Shown: positions 43,009-53,421, counted from the first letter of the stretch. The stretch is 64,000 nt of DNA from Chitinophagaceae bacterium 26-R-25 (GCA_029906195.1 JARWSJ010000002.1:310001-374000); one strand, 5' to 3'. Notes: generated from the letters alone by a model not told the origin. Numbers and translations: made by a program.

Positions 43009-46000
43009 ATGACTAATAAAATCCTTCTATGGCTGGCGTTGTTGCTATTTGTCTTTTTATGTCCGATGACCATGAAAGCACAACCGCCAAAAACCAACTA
43101 TGATGTGTTTTGGAAAAAAGTGGATTCGCTTTACTCGAAGAAAGGCCTGACAAAGTCTGCCCTCGATGAGGTGAATAAAATATATGCGCTGGCGAAAAAA
43201 GAAAACCTGCAGCCGCAAATCATAAAAGCGCTGATATACAAATCGGGCCTGGAACAAAACCTCAATGAAGATGGAGACATCAAGAACATGCAGTTTTGGG
43301 AAAACGAAATTGCACAGGCAAATGTACCTGAAACAAAAGCACTATTAAACAGCATAGCTGCAGACAAGTACAATCGTTACTTTCAAAACAACCGTTGGAA
43401 ATTTTACAATAGAACCACAACGGTAAATTTTAAGAAAGACGACCCTTCCACCTGGAGTATTGATGACTTGCAGCAAAAAACTTCCAACTTGTATCTCGCT
43501 TCGATAAAAGATGAAAAGGTATTGCAGCAAACAAAACTCGATGCATACGATCCGATATTGGTAAAAGGAAATGTGCGTTACCTGCGCCCAACATTGTACG
43601 ACTTCCTGGCAAACCGTGCGCTCGAATTTTTCAAAACAGATGAACGTTACGTTACAAAACCCGCGTACACTTTCGAAATAACGCAAGCATCAGCATTTGA
43701 TCCTGCTGCTGATTTTATTCATCGCAAGTTTGAAACAAAAGATACTGCTTCCCTGCTTTTCAAAGCCTTGATGATCTACCAAAAATTAATTGCCTTCCAT
43801 ATTAATGATCAAAAGCCCGATGCCTTGCTGGATGTGGATATACAACGACTTCAGTTTGTCTATACATTTTCTGCAATGCCGGAAAAAGATACATACTACT
43901 TTAACGCGATTAACCATGTGGCACATCAATATGAAAGTTATCCGGCAGCAGCGCAGGCATGGTACCTGGTAGCGTTGTGGTATAATAACAAAGCCGCAGA
44001 GTATAAGCCTTTAAAGGACACTGCCAATAGGTATGAGAGTATGAAGGCCAAAGAAATTTGCGAAAAAATATTGCAACAAAAAGACTCCAGCGAAGGCAGG
44101 TTCAATTGTTGGATATTGTTGCAACAAATAAAGTATCGATTGCTTACACTCCAAACGGAGAAGGTGAATGTTCCGGGACAACCATTTAGAACGTTGGTCG
44201 CTTACAGAAACATGACCAAACTACATCTTCGCATTGTTGAATTAAGTGAAAATATGAAGTCCCGGTTGGAACAAAAATATGGTGATGCAGACAGTTATTG
44301 GCGTCAGATTGTGTCCTCGAAAACGCTTAAAAGCTGGTCCCAGGATTTGCCAGATACAAAAGACTATCAGTTGCACAATGTTGAAATAAAAATCGATGCA
44401 TTACCTGTTGGTGATTATTTATTGATTGCAAGCGCCGATGAAAAATTTTCATTGGATCAGAATCCACTCGCTTTGCAACGGTTCTATGTTTCCAATATCA
44501 GCTATTTGGACGGTGAGAAAGAATATTTTGTTCTTCATCGGGAAACCGGAAAGCCATTGCAGAATGCGCAAGTTCAAACATGGCTTATGTCTTATGATTA
44601 TACGACAAGAAAAAATGTAAAGGTAAAAGGACCGCTGGGAAATACTGACAGCAAGGGTTACGTAAAGTTCGAGGCGGATTCAGTGACACGAAATAAAAGC
44701 ATACAGATTGAAATCAAATATAAAGATGATCACCTGTTTATGGATGATCAGTCTTATAATTACTATAGGCCCGAAACTGTCATATCCGCTGATACAGCAA
44801 CTTTTGAGAAAAGAAACAGAAAGGTTTTCCTGTTTAGTGACAGACTGATTTATCGCCCCGGCCAGACGATTTATTTTAAGGGCATTGCTATTACAAAGGA
44901 TTTTGTAACAAGGAAAAGTAAAATAGTGCCTGGCGAAAAAACGACCATAGCACTATACAATGCCAATAATGAAAAAATAGATTCGCTTGAACTGACAACA
45001 AATGAATTCGGTTCTTACTCTGGCAAATTTAAATTGCCCGAAGGTGTTTTAAATGGACGATTTAGTATTGAAGACAAGAAATTTATCGGTGAACTTTCTT
45101 TTTCAGTAGAAGAATATAAAAGGCCAAAATTCTCGGTGGAATTTGATACGCTTACAACCGCCTTTCGTGTGAATGACAGTATCACTATTAAAGGCAGAGT
45201 CAAAGCTTTTGCGGGAAACAATATAGACGGGGCACAAGTAGTTTATCGTGTTACAAGAGAGGCTCGCTTTATTTATCCCTGGGCAGTTTATAAAGTGAGT
45301 AATTATTTAGCTCCAATGGAAATAGTCAACGGCATCGCCACCACCGGTGCAGATGGTTCCTTTACTGTTACTTTCAGAGCAATTCCAGATGGAGGTATTA
45401 GCAGGGAAGTCGAGCCGGTTTTTGATTACAATGTTACAGCTGATGTTACAGACATCAATGGGGAAACAAGAAGTGGAAAAACGACGGTGTCTGTTGGATA
45501 TAAATCAACGCAACTAGAGATAGGCTTGGAAGAAGATGCTCAGTTACTTATAGACAGCTTTAAAAAAGTAACCGTTACTGCAATGAACTTTAATGGCTAT
45601 AAAACACCTGCACTGGTGCAGCTACAAATCTTCAAATTGCAACAACAAGAAAGATTGATTCGTAAAAGGTATTGGGAGCAGGCCGATCAATTTGTAATGA
45701 GTTATGATGACTACGTAAAATATTTTCCTAATGACGAGTATAAAGATGAAAGCAAAAAGGAAAGCTGGAAGAAACTAGAAAAGGTTGTAGACCTGACAGA
45801 TAGCGCGAACAAAGACATTCCGTTAAACTATGGTAAACTAACACCCGGTTGGTACCTGGTACAGGCAATCGCTAAAGATAGAAATGGAGATACGGTAAAG
45901 GATTTGAGGTATGTACTGTTGGATGATAACAGTAGCAAGCTGGCAATACAAACATACATCACTGCGGCAGGAGATAGAAAAAGTATTCAACCTGGTGAGA

Positions 46001-49000
46001 AGAAAACAATCATGATCGGTTCTTCCGCGAACGACGTGACACTCATTCAGGAAATAAAAAGAAATGCACTGCTTGAAAAAAGACAAGCCGAATACAAGAT
46101 TGTCAATCTAAATAATGAGAAAAAGAGATTTGATATCTCTGCCTCCGAAGAGGATAGAGGTGGTATTTCGGTTAGATGTTTTTTTGTGAACAATAATAGA
46201 TACTATGCATTCACGAACAACGTTCTTGTGCCGTGGACAAATAAAGAGTTGGAAATTAACTATGAAACATGGCGGGACAAAACACTTCCCGGCAGCGAAG
46301 AAAAATGGAAAGTGAAAATTAGCGGATCTAAAAAAGAGAAAGTGGCAGCGGAAATGCTCGCAAGTATGTACGACGCGTCATTGGATGAGTTTACATCCAA
46401 TAGTTGGAATATACCAGATATATGGCCAACTTTAGAACAAAAGATTGATTGGCACTCATCTGGAAATTTTAACCAGGTTCTGTCGGAAAATAGAGAGGCC
46501 AACGATTATAACTATAGTGAGTTTGATAAAAAATACGACGAGTTAATAAGCATTGAAGAAAGAAGACGTGTTATGATGATGAAGGCCGCAGGTGTTGTGT
46601 CTTCAAAATTCGAAGATGAATATGCGAAGGTTCCCGCGGCAGAAGCGCTGTCGGCACGAGAGTTGTCAAATGGTAATGATATATTAGCGAACCGCCTAAA
46701 TGTTGACAAAAAGAGTAAAGCATTTGACTCAAGTAACATTCAGGACGTTCAGCTGCAGGATATCGTGGGTGCAAATGCCCCTGAAAACAAATCCCCAGTA
46801 CAACTCAGGAAAAATTTCAACGAAACCGCCTTCTTCTTCCCTGATTTAAAAACAGATGCAGAAGGAAACATCAGCTTCAGTTTCATCATGCCGGAAGCAT
46901 TGACCAAATGGACGTTCCAGGCATTGGCGCACACAAAAGATCTTTCATTGGGTTACTCAACTGTAGATGTGGTAACACAAAAAGAACTGATGATCCAACC
47001 AAATGCACCACGCTTTTTACGCGAAGGAGATAAAATAGAACTGAGTGCGAAGGTGGTGAACATGAGTGATAAAGAGTTGACGGGAACAGTGCAGCTTGAA
47101 TTGCTGAATGCATCAACTATGCAACCGGTAGATGGTTGGTTCCAGAACATTCAGCCGCTGCAATACTTTACGGTTAGCGCAGGACAAAGTTCTCCAATGA
47201 AGTTTAGCGTAAACATTCCATACGGGTTTAACAATGCCGTAGTGTATCGTTTCAAAGCCATCTCCGGAAATATAAGCGATGGCGAAGAAATGGCTTTGCC
47301 GGTGGTTGCAAACAGCATGTTGGTGACAGAAAGCATGCCGTTGAATTTGCGCAACACAAATTCCAAATCATTCACTTTTGATAAATTATTGCAATCAGGT
47401 AAAAGCGAAACATTGCAGCAACATGCTTTGACGGTTGAATACACATCCAATCCGGCCTGGTATGCAGTGCAATCATTACCATACTTAACCGATTTTCCTT
47501 ACGAATGTGCCGAGCAAACATTCAACCGCTACTATGCAAACGCATTGGCAGGAATGATTGCGAATAAAGCGCCTAAGTTGAAAGCAATTGTAGAAAAATG
47601 GAACACAACAGACTCATCTGCGTTGCTGAGCAATCTGCAAAAGAATGAAGAACTGAAATCTGTATTGCTGGAAGAAACACCCTGGGTACTGGAAGCAAAA
47701 AATGAAGCACAGCAAAAGAAAAACATCGCACTGCTGTTTGACATGGTGCGCATGAATGCAAGCTTGCAAACAACCTACGACAAGCTGAAACAATTGCAAA
47801 GTGATAACGGCGGATTCGTTTGGTTCAAAGGTGGACCTGATGACAGATACATCACGCAATACATTGCAAGCAGCATCGGCCATTTGAAAAAGTTAGGAGC
47901 GCTTCAACAAACAAAACAAGATTGGAATGAAATTTCAAAAAATGCAGTTGCATATCTTGACAAGAGAATAACTGAAGATTACAATGAGTTGGTAAAAAAG
48001 AAAATTGATTTAAAGAAAAACAATCTCAGCTACATTGCTATTCAGTATTTGTACATGCGCAGCTTCTACAATGATATCGCCATTCCCGGCAGTGCTATGA
48101 ATGCGATTAGTTATTACAGAAAACAGGCGCAACAATATTGGTTGCAACAAGGCATTTACGCAAAAGGAATGATAGCTCTCGCACTAAACAGAACTGGTGA
48201 TAAAGCGAACGCCGCGGCGATCATTAAATCCCTGCAACAAAATGCCATTGTAAACGAAGAGCAGGGAATGTATTGGAAAGACGTCAGATCCGGTTATTTC
48301 TGGTACGAGGCACCAATCGAAACGCAATCATTGATGATCGAAGCATTTACTGAAATTTCAAACAATACCAAAACAGTGAACGATCTTAAAACATGGTTGC
48401 TGAAAAACAAACAAACCAATAACTGGAAAACAACGAAGGCTACAGCAGATGCATGTTACGCATTGCTGTTGCAAGGCAGCGATTGGTTGAGTGAAACGCC
48501 TGCAGTTACAATCAAATTGGGTGACAAAACAATCAGCAGTACAGATAGTAAAACAGAAGCTGGAACAGGATATTTCAAAACCACTATTGACGGCCCATTT
48601 GTAAAACCGGAGATGGGAAATATTACTGTGAATGTTACTGGCAACACTAACAATACAACGTCATGGGGAAGCGTGTACTGGCAGTATTTTGAAAGACTGG
48701 AAAACATTACGCCGTCTGCAACGCCGCTGAAGCTGAGTAAGAAACTGTTTGTTGAAAAGAACACAGATCGCGGTCCTGTGCTGCAACCGTTAAATGAAAA
48801 CGATGTATTAAAAGTAGGTGACAAGATTAAAGTGCGCATCGAACTTCGTGCCGATCGCGACATGGAATATGTGCACATGAAAGACATGCGTGCAAGTTGC
48901 ATGGAGCCGGTAAATGTAATCAGTACCTACAAATGGCAGGACGGACTGGGTTATTACGAAAGCACTAAGGATGCAAGCACCAATTTCTTTTTCAACTACG

Positions 49001-49143
49001 TAAGAAAAGGAACCTATGTTTTCGAATATCCATTATTTGTAACACATGAGGGCAATTTCAGCAACGGTGTTACAACCATTCAATGCATGTATGCACCGGA
49101 GTTCTCGAGCCATAGTGAAGGCGTGCGTGTGAACGTTGAGTAG
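43009..49143 (+). CDS. Alpha-2-macroglobulin family protein with thioester motif
   Basis: A 2044-residue exported protein. The start at 43009 gives a signal peptide (ILLWLALLLFVFLCPMTMKA, then Q); the reading frame could extend upstream to a TTG but that adds nothing coherent. About 580 N-terminal residues are helical repeats and a carboxypeptidase-regulatory-like strand segment, then macroglobulin domains beginning near residue 605 (MG2 motif YRPGQTIYFKG at 615-625), the A2M domain from about 1270 (FNETAFFFPDLKTDAEGNIS), and the complement-like helical domain with the thioester motif C1500-A-E-Q1503. Proteins of this kind trap attacking proteases by a bait region and covalent capture. It is longer than the 1500-1650-residue proteobacterial form, and no pbpC partner is next to it. 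Confidence 0.93.
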   Translation: MTNKILLWLALLLFVFLCPMTMKAQPPKTNYDVFWKKVDSLYSKKGLTKSALDEVNKIYALAKKENLQPQIIKALIYKSGLEQNLNEDGDIKNMQFWENEIAQANVPETKALLNSIAADKYNRYFQNNRWKFYNRTTTVNFKKDDPSTWSIDDLQQKTSNLYLASIKDEKVLQQTKLDAYDPILVKGNVRYLRPTLYDFLANRALEFFKTDERYVTKPAYTFEITQASAFDPAADFIHRKFETKDTASLLFKALMIYQKLIAFHINDQKPDALLDVDIQRLQFVYTFSAMPEKDTYYFNAINHVAHQYESYPAAAQAWYLVALWYNNKAAEYKPLKDTANRYESMKAKEICEKILQQKDSSEGRFNCWILLQQIKYRLLTLQTEKVNVPGQPFRTLVAYRNMTKLHLRIVELSENMKSRLEQKYGDADSYWRQIVSSKTLKSWSQDLPDTKDYQLHNVEIKIDALPVGDYLLIASADEKFSLDQNPLALQRFYVSNISYLDGEKEYFVLHRETGKPLQNAQVQTWLMSYDYTTRKNVKVKGPLGNTDSKGYVKFEADSVTRNKSIQIEIKYKDDHLFMDDQSYNYYRPETVISADTATFEKRNRKVFLFSDRLIYRPGQTIYFKGIAITKDFVTRKSKIVPGEKTTIALYNANNEKIDSLELTTNEFGSYSGKFKLPEGVLNGRFSIEDKKFIGELSFSVEEYKRPKFSVEFDTLTTAFRVNDSITIKGRVKAFAGNNIDGAQVVYRVTREARFIYPWAVYKVSNYLAPMEIVNGIATTGADGSFTVTFRAIPDGGISREVEPVFDYNVTADVTDINGETRSGKTTVSVGYKSTQLEIGLEEDAQLLIDSFKKVTVTAMNFNGYKTPALVQLQIFKLQQQERLIRKRYWEQADQFVMSYDDYVKYFPNDEYKDESKKESWKKLEKVVDLTDSANKDIPLNYGKLTPGWYLVQAIAKDRNGDTVKDLRYVLLDDNSSKLAIQTYITAAGDRKSIQPGEKKTIMIGSSANDVTLIQEIKRNALLEKRQAEYKIVNLNNEKKRFDISASEEDRGGISVRCFFVNNNRYYAFTNNVLVPWTNKELEINYETWRDKTLPGSEEKWKVKISGSKKEKVAAEMLASMYDASLDEFTSNSWNIPDIWPTLEQKIDWHSSGNFNQVLSENREANDYNYSEFDKKYDELISIEERRRVMMMKAAGVVSSKFEDEYAKVPAAEALSARELSNGNDILANRLNVDKKSKAFDSSNIQDVQLQDIVGANAPENKSPVQLRKNFNETAFFFPDLKTDAEGNISFSFIMPEALTKWTFQALAHTKDLSLGYSTVDVVTQKELMIQPNAPRFLREGDKIELSAKVVNMSDKELTGTVQLELLNASTMQPVDGWFQNIQPLQYFTVSAGQSSPMKFSVNIPYGFNNAVVYRFKAISGNISDGEEMALPVVANSMLVTESMPLNLRNTNSKSFTFDKLLQSGKSETLQQHALTVEYTSNPAWYAVQSLPYLTDFPYECAEQTFNRYYANALAGMIANKAPKLKAIVEKWNTTDSSALLSNLQKNEELKSVLLEETPWVLEAKNEAQQKKNIALLFDMVRMNASLQTTYDKLKQLQSDNGGFVWFKGGPDDRYITQYIASSIGHLKKLGALQQTKQDWNEISKNAVAYLDKRITEDYNELVKKKIDLKKNNLSYIAIQYLYMRSFYNDIAIPGSAMNAISYYRKQAQQYWLQQGIYAKGMIALALNRTGDKANAAAIIKSLQQNAIVNEEQGMYWKDVRSGYFWYEAPIETQSLMIEAFTEISNNTKTVNDLKTWLLKNKQTNNWKTTKATADACYALLLQGSDWLSETPAVTIKLGDKTISSTDSKTEAGTGYFKTTIDGPFVKPEMGNITVNVTGNTNNTTSWGSVYWQYFERLENITPSATPLKLSKKLFVEKNTDRGPVLQPLNENDVLKVGDKIKVRIELRADRDMEYVHMKDMRASCMEPVNVISTYKWQDGLGYYESTKDASTNFFFNYVRKGTYVFEYPLFVTHEGNFSNGVTTIQCMYAPEFSSHSEGVRVNVE

Positions 49144-49159
49144 GATCGGGATGTAAATT

Positions 49160-49248
49160 ATGTACGATGTCCGATGTACGGTGTACGAAATTTATCTTGG
49201 AGTAAAACTCTAAAGTATTTCGTACACCGTACATCGGACATCGTACAT
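49160..49248. repeat. Perfect inverted repeat, GTACGATGTCCG word family
   Basis: Arms of 32 bases (49160-49191 and 49217-49248) match without error and consist of GTACGATGTCCGATGTACGG-type words. It lies between the alpha-2-macroglobulin and FAD oxidoreductase genes. A single arm of the same word is at 62742. Confidence 0.93.
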
Positions 49249-49309
49249 TTAAAACGGCCCTGATCAAAATCAACTTCATCTGCGTAACATCTCTCATTAT
49301 CTTCGCAGC

Positions 49310-50365
49310 ATGCAAACAGATTATATCATTGTTGGACAGGGCATTTGCGGAACGTTTTTAAGTTGGGAAATGCAGAAGGCGAATTTGTCATTTGTCGTCG
49401 TTGACGAAGACCAACCTTTCAGCGCAACAAAAGTCGCTTCGGGTGTGATCAATCCCGTTACCGGACGACGCATTGTTAAAACCTGGATGATCGAGGATCT
49501 GATGCCGTTTGCATGGAACGCTTACACTTCTATTGGGAAAGAGCTAAACATAAATTGCATTGATCAAAAAAATATTATCGATTTTTTTCCAACGCCGCAA
49601 ATGAAGCTCGCATTTGAAGGAAGATTTGAAAAAGATCAGCGGTTTCTTTCTTTACCAAAAGATGAGAACGATTGGCGCGATAAAATAAACTACGACTTTG
49701 GTTATGGCATCATTGATCCCTGCTACTGGATAGACCTGCAGGCCCTTTTACATGCCCAGCGAAATAACCTTGTCAATAGAAATCAGCTCATTGCAGAACA
49801 CTTTGACATAAGCCTATTGCAGGTTGAGGAAAACAAAATAGTTTACAAAGATATTACGGCTTCGAAGATCATCTTTTGCGATGGCGCCAATGGATTTAGC
49901 AACCCTTACTTTAAAAACCTGCCTTACGGTGCAAACAAAGGTGAAGCGTTACTCGTAGAAATAAAGGATCTGCCTTCTGCAAATATTTTGAAGAAAGGTT
50001 ACAGCCTTGTTCCATGGAAAGAAAATATCTTTTGGCTCGGCTCCACTTATTTGTGGGAATTTGAAAATGCCGACCCTTCACCGGGCTTTTATCAGTTTGC
50101 CAAAAACTGGCTTGCGCAAACAGTAAAACTTCCATTCGAAGTGCTTGATCATATGGCTGCTATACGCCCCGCAACTTTGGAAAGAAGGCCATTTGTAGGC
50201 TTTCATCCGCAATATAAAAACATAGGCATCCTAAACGGCATGGGCACAAAAGGATGTTCGCTATCTCCATTCTTTGCAAAACAATTAGTAGAAAATATTG
50301 TCGAAGACAAGCCAATCATGCCGGAGGGTTCGGTGGAGCGGTTTAGTAAGGTGCTGGCAAGATAG
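49310..50365 (+). CDS. FAD-dependent oxidoreductase (DAO family)
   Basis: A 351-residue protein with an N-terminal dinucleotide-binding fold: IIVGQGICGTFLSW has GxGxxG at 9-14, and FVVVDED is the ribose-binding strand end. SATKVASGVINPVTGRRIVK is typical of D-amino-acid oxidase-like enzymes, and IRPATLERRPFVGFHP with ILNGMGTKGCSLSP closes the FAD site. The substrate could be an amino acid or amine. It is smaller than the tRNA-modifying MnmC oxidase domain but shares its order of motifs. TATCTTCG four bases before the ATG suggests a leaderless or nearly leaderless transcript. Confidence 0.85.
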   Translation: MQTDYIIVGQGICGTFLSWEMQKANLSFVVVDEDQPFSATKVASGVINPVTGRRIVKTWMIEDLMPFAWNAYTSIGKELNINCIDQKNIIDFFPTPQMKLAFEGRFEKDQRFLSLPKDENDWRDKINYDFGYGIIDPCYWIDLQALLHAQRNNLVNRNQLIAEHFDISLLQVEENKIVYKDITASKIIFCDGANGFSNPYFKNLPYGANKGEALLVEIKDLPSANILKKGYSLVPWKENIFWLGSTYLWEFENADPSPGFYQFAKNWLAQTVKLPFEVLDHMAAIRPATLERRPFVGFHPQYKNIGILNGMGTKGCSLSPFFAKQLVENIVEDKPIMPEGSVERFSKVLAR

Positions 50366-50442
50366 GATGTTGAGTGATGAATGATGAATGCGGGTTCAAA
50401 AATCACAGCATTGCCGGTCTTATAAGAATTCCCCTTTCCCGC

Positions 50443-50450
50443 TATCTTTG
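50443..50450 (+). promoter_or_regulatory. Candidate -7 element of the small membrane protein gene
   Basis: TATCTTTG matches TAnnTTTG, 28 bases before the ATG at 50479. Confidence 0.38.
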
Positions 50451-50478
50451 CCGCTTAACACTTAAGTAACCCTCGGCA

Positions 50479-50856
50479 ATGAGCAATGAACCCTTGTATT
50501 CCATTCCTGAAAAATTCAGGAAAGTTGAAAACCTCCACATCGTTTTTTGGCTTATTAAAGATATGAGCTGGGCAATGCTTTGGAAGCCGCTCGGCATCTT
50601 CATGATATTCCCCACCGTTTCGGTAGCCTTGTTAATTACTTGGCAAACGCGACACCTTAAAGCAGAACTCTATCACAATCTTGCAGTTGATTTCTGGATT
50701 TTCGCCAACTGCTATTGGATGGCTACAGAGTTTTTGAACAGGGATGATCTGCGCTATTACACAATCATTCCGTTTGGCATTGGACTAGCGTTCATTGCCA
50801 TTTATTATCTATTCATTTTACCTAAAGAAAAAAAGGCGGCAAAGCTCGAAGTATAG
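50479..50856 (+). CDS. Small membrane protein of unknown function
   Basis: A 125-residue protein with three hydrophobic segments (about 34-54, 72-86 and 96-114) and a basic tail ending KKEKKAAKLEV. It begins with a soluble stretch containing SIPEKFRKVENLHIVFWLIK. No family is recognised by eye, although similar short membrane proteins are common in Bacteroidota. It has its own candidate promoter and is followed by a palindrome. Confidence 0.65.
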   Translation: MSNEPLYSIPEKFRKVENLHIVFWLIKDMSWAMLWKPLGIFMIFPTVSVALLITWQTRHLKAELYHNLAVDFWIFANCYWMATEFLNRDDLRYYTIIPFGIGLAFIAIYYLFILPKEKKAAKLEV

Positions 50857-50890
50857 AGAGAACGCCCGCCTGAATGACTTAGTCGGGCAG

Positions 50891-51087
50891 GCAGATTTTC
50901 ATGATTGTCACGATTAGTTAAGATATAGATAAAAAAGAACAACGAAAATGATTGCAACAAGCACATTTAAGAATGAGAGTTGCATGTATACTAGATAAAC
51001 AGTCGTAAATCTTAATTAAACCCAAAACCTGGTTGGGCGTGAACTCAAAAAAAATCTTAACCAATCATGACAATCATGAAATTCTGC
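50891..51087. repeat. Inverted repeat, ATGATTGTCATGATT word family
   Basis: GCAGATTTTCATGATTGTCA and onward (50891-50924) pairs with 51054-51087 with four mismatches in about 34 bases. The spacer of 129 bases is longer than in the other families. A single arm is at 10570. Confidence 0.8.
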
Positions 51088-51099
51088 GTCCCGCATTCT

Positions 51100-51909
51100 C
51101 TACGCTAAATACTTGTTATAATATTTTCCCGTGATCACACTATTGGGGTCCTGGTTCAAAACCCGTACCATGGCATTATAGAGATCAGGTAGTTCGTGGA
51201 GCATGCGCATCGGACTCTCGAAGAAAGTCTCCACACTTACTGCCCAGAATTCATGATAATTCGTAGCTGCGTAATCTCCTAATAAAGTCTTTCTTCCTTT
51301 TTGCATTTCCTGAAAAACAGGTCTTGCCACTTTGGAGAAATTCTTGAATTCTTTTTTGAAAATTTTATCTTCTTCAGTACGTGTAATAAAATTTACGTAA
51401 GCCAACGCGTGGGCCATTTCATGCAGGCCAACATTGCTATTGTCTTGTGCATTGTGCAGGCCGTGCAGAAAATCATCCCATGACAAATAGATGCCTGTGC
51501 TATCCACATGCCCCATAAATGGCAATGAATAGTAGCCGTAATGATAGTCATGCTGCAGCACGTAGATATCATGGAAATAGTTGAGTGAAAATTTCTGCAG
51601 GCCAAGTGTGAGTTGTGTTGCCACGGCGCTGATGAGAATAGGCATGTCCTCACGTTTTTCTATGCCAACGTAGTGAAATTTTTTTGACCGCCTGAACAGG
51701 TATGTTCTGAAAAGCATCTTGTGCTGTTCTTCTGAGCTAAGCCTGTTGAAATAAGGAATGTTTTGCGAAATGATTGTCCGGTAGTAAGCTTCGTGTTGTG
51801 CGAAACCTTTTTTTCGATGGTAAAATATAAACTTCTCAAAGCGGGACTGTACAGCGCCAAAGAAGAGTATGATTAATAACACCGTACCTAAAATGTACAA
51901 GATTTCCAT
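51100..51909 (-). CDS. MtfA-type zinc metallopeptidase, membrane-anchored
   Basis: A 269-residue protein with an N-terminal hydrophobic segment (residues 4-20) and a zinc peptidase domain: the HEMAH zinc motif at 163-167 within GLHEMAHALAYVN, and a downstream glutamate E220 in NYHEFWAVSVETFFESP, the position of the third ligand in MtfA. MtfA of E. coli senses and inactivates the glucose repressor Mlc, but the Bacteroidota members lack that partner, so only peptidase activity is predicted. The start codon is the first ATG and gives the membrane segment. Confidence 0.87.
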   Translation of the reverse strand: MEILYILGTVLLIILFFGAVQSRFEKFIFYHRKKGFAQHEAYYRTIISQNIPYFNRLSSEEQHKMLFRTYLFRRSKKFHYVGIEKREDMPILISAVATQLTLGLQKFSLNYFHDIYVLQHDYHYGYYSLPFMGHVDSTGIYLSWDDFLHGLHNAQDNSNVGLHEMAHALAYVNFITRTEEDKIFKKEFKNFSKVARPVFQEMQKGRKTLLGDYAATNYHEFWAVSVETFFESPMRMLHELPDLYNAMVRVLNQDPNSVITGKYYNKYLA

Positions 51910-52138
51910 AAGGGTTCTGTTTTCTTTTGCGAATGGTGAATGGAAGCAAACGGTTCAACACAGCGAGTGGATTAAAATCTTGAACGGTTTTTGCGCTAGG
52001 AGATGTGTAATAGAAAATTTAAAACGGGAATGGAAATTGGATTTGATGTTACCAAAATAAAAACTTTTTTTCATTTATAAAAGTACCCCGTAGGGTTCTC
52101 GCAGTAAGAAATTTAAAAATAGTAAAAGTACTATGCGT

Positions 52139-52297
52139 TGATAATTAAGAATTAAGAATTAGGAATTAAGAATTCTTTCTGTGCTACACCGTGATAAGTA
52201 TCCAAACACCTTTCTTTTGGTCAAGTATTACTGCTTCCTTTCTATAATCGAAGTGGCACTGGAAGCATTCTTAATTCCTAATTCTTAATTCTTAATT
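52139..52297. repeat. Inverted repeat, AATTAAGAATTAGG word family
   Basis: The left arm at 52139-52172 is AATTAAGAATTAAGAATTAG-like and the right arm at about 52268-52297 is TTCCTAATTCTTAATTCTTA-like. Confidence 0.82.
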
Positions 52298-52538
52298 TGC
52301 CTCGATACAACTCAACTAGCCTTTTACAACTTCTGTACAGCGGTTTCCTCAGCTAATGCTTCTTCCACCTTTTTCACAGAAAAAAACTTACTTTTTTTAC
52401 ACTCGATTTGAGTCTTGTATGGCGAAGATGATATATCGCAATTTGCTCCGTCACACCTCTTGAATGCATTTCCGGGCATCTATGCAAACCCGTTCCTGTA
52501 TCCGCTTTGTAAGCTTTTTAAAACAAACAACAATACAA

Positions 52539-52549
52539 ACCTAAAACCT
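52539..52549 (+). promoter_or_regulatory. Conserved leader motif of the lipoprotein array
   Basis: ACCTAAAACCT ends five bases before the ATG and recurs at 53406, 54320 (one base different), 54835 and 55488 at the same spacing. The spacing points to translation initiation or transcript-start control. Confidence 0.6.
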
Positions 52550-52554
52550 TTATT

Positions 52555-53034
52555 ATGACACAGTTCACAAAGAAAGCTGCGATGATTATTCTATCTGTAG
52601 CAGTAATGGTCGGATGTAAAAAGGATGACAACAAAAACAGCAGCAAATCCAAAACAGAACTGCTGACTACCGGTAGTTGGAAACAAACAAGTATTTATTT
52701 TAGCCCCGCCGTGGATTGGGATGGAGATGGCCACACAGAAAATGAAGTGATTAACCTTTATTCGCCTTGTAACAGAGATGATCTAATGACTTTTAAATCA
52801 AACGGTACCGTCGTAAGCGATGAAGGCACTTCCAAATGTGATCCGTCAGATCCGCAGGTAATAGAAACAACCAACTGGAAGTTTTCAGACAATGAAACGA
52901 AGATATTGATTGGTAACCCGGGAGAGGAGGAAGCAGCACAATTGCTTGAACTTAGCACTACGGTACTAAAAGTAAAAATCACTATGGTAGAAGCGGGCGT
53001 TACTTATACGGAGACCCTTACGTTTGGGCACTAG
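52555..53034 (+). CDS. Lipocalin-like lipoprotein, array copy 1
   Basis: A 159-residue exported lipoprotein with lipobox ending at C21 (VAVMVGC). The mature part follows the Bacteroidota lipocalin-like pattern: LLTTGSWKQTS, a calcium-type loop DWDGDGHTENEV, two cysteines that can pair (SPCNRDD and SKCDPSDP), then TNWKFSDNETKILI and LLELSTTVLKVKI. The function of such proteins is unknown; the barrel suggests ligand binding at the outer membrane. First of five tandem paralogues. A palindrome with an internal stem follows. Confidence 0.85.
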   Translation: MTQFTKKAAMIILSVAVMVGCKKDDNKNSSKSKTELLTTGSWKQTSIYFSPAVDWDGDGHTENEVINLYSPCNRDDLMTFKSNGTVVSDEGTSKCDPSDPQVIETTNWKFSDNETKILIGNPGEEEAAQLLELSTTVLKVKITMVEAGVTYTETLTFGH

Positions 53035-53038
53035 GGGT

Positions 53039-53186
53039 TAGTTGAAAGTTGAAAATTGAAAGTTGAAAATGGAGGGCATTACGTGTAAACAATCCCCCTC
53101 CTATAAAATGCAGAAAGGTCGAAATCTTATTGAAGGTCGACTTTCTGCATTTTCAATTTTCGACTTTCAACTTTCAATTTCCAACT
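53039..53186. repeat. Inverted repeat, TTGAAAG/TTGAAAA word family (copy 4), with inner stem
   Basis: The outer arms are at about 53039-53069 and 53150-53185. Inside is a second stem, ATGCAGAAAGGTCGA (53108) with TCGACTTTCTGCAT (ending 53150). That inner stem is homologous to the one in the copy at 55975. Confidence 0.85.
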
Positions 53187-53421
53187 ACATTTTGTACCTT
53201 CTACGGAGCATTCTTCTATTAAGCCTTTCCTGCCTGTATAAAACCGGATTTATTTTTATACCCGATTTGCACTTTTGTACGACTATGTGAGTAGCAATCA
53301 ACCTGCATTTTTCTTTCGCTGTTTTTTGAATTCGTATCCAGTCATCTATGCAAGACCGCTATTGTATTCTGTACTATTGGTATTCACTCTAAAATAACAA
53401 TACAAACCTAAAACCTCTATT

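Larger units (their letters stand above)
51910..52554. other. Intergenic region upstream of the lipoprotein array
   Basis: It holds the AATTAAGAATTAAG palindrome at 52139-52297, then 160 bases of AT-rich sequence without recognised motifs, and finally the first copy of the array leader (about 52465-52554), recognised by CTATGCAAACCCG and by ACCTAAAACCT just before the start codon. Confidence 0.55.
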
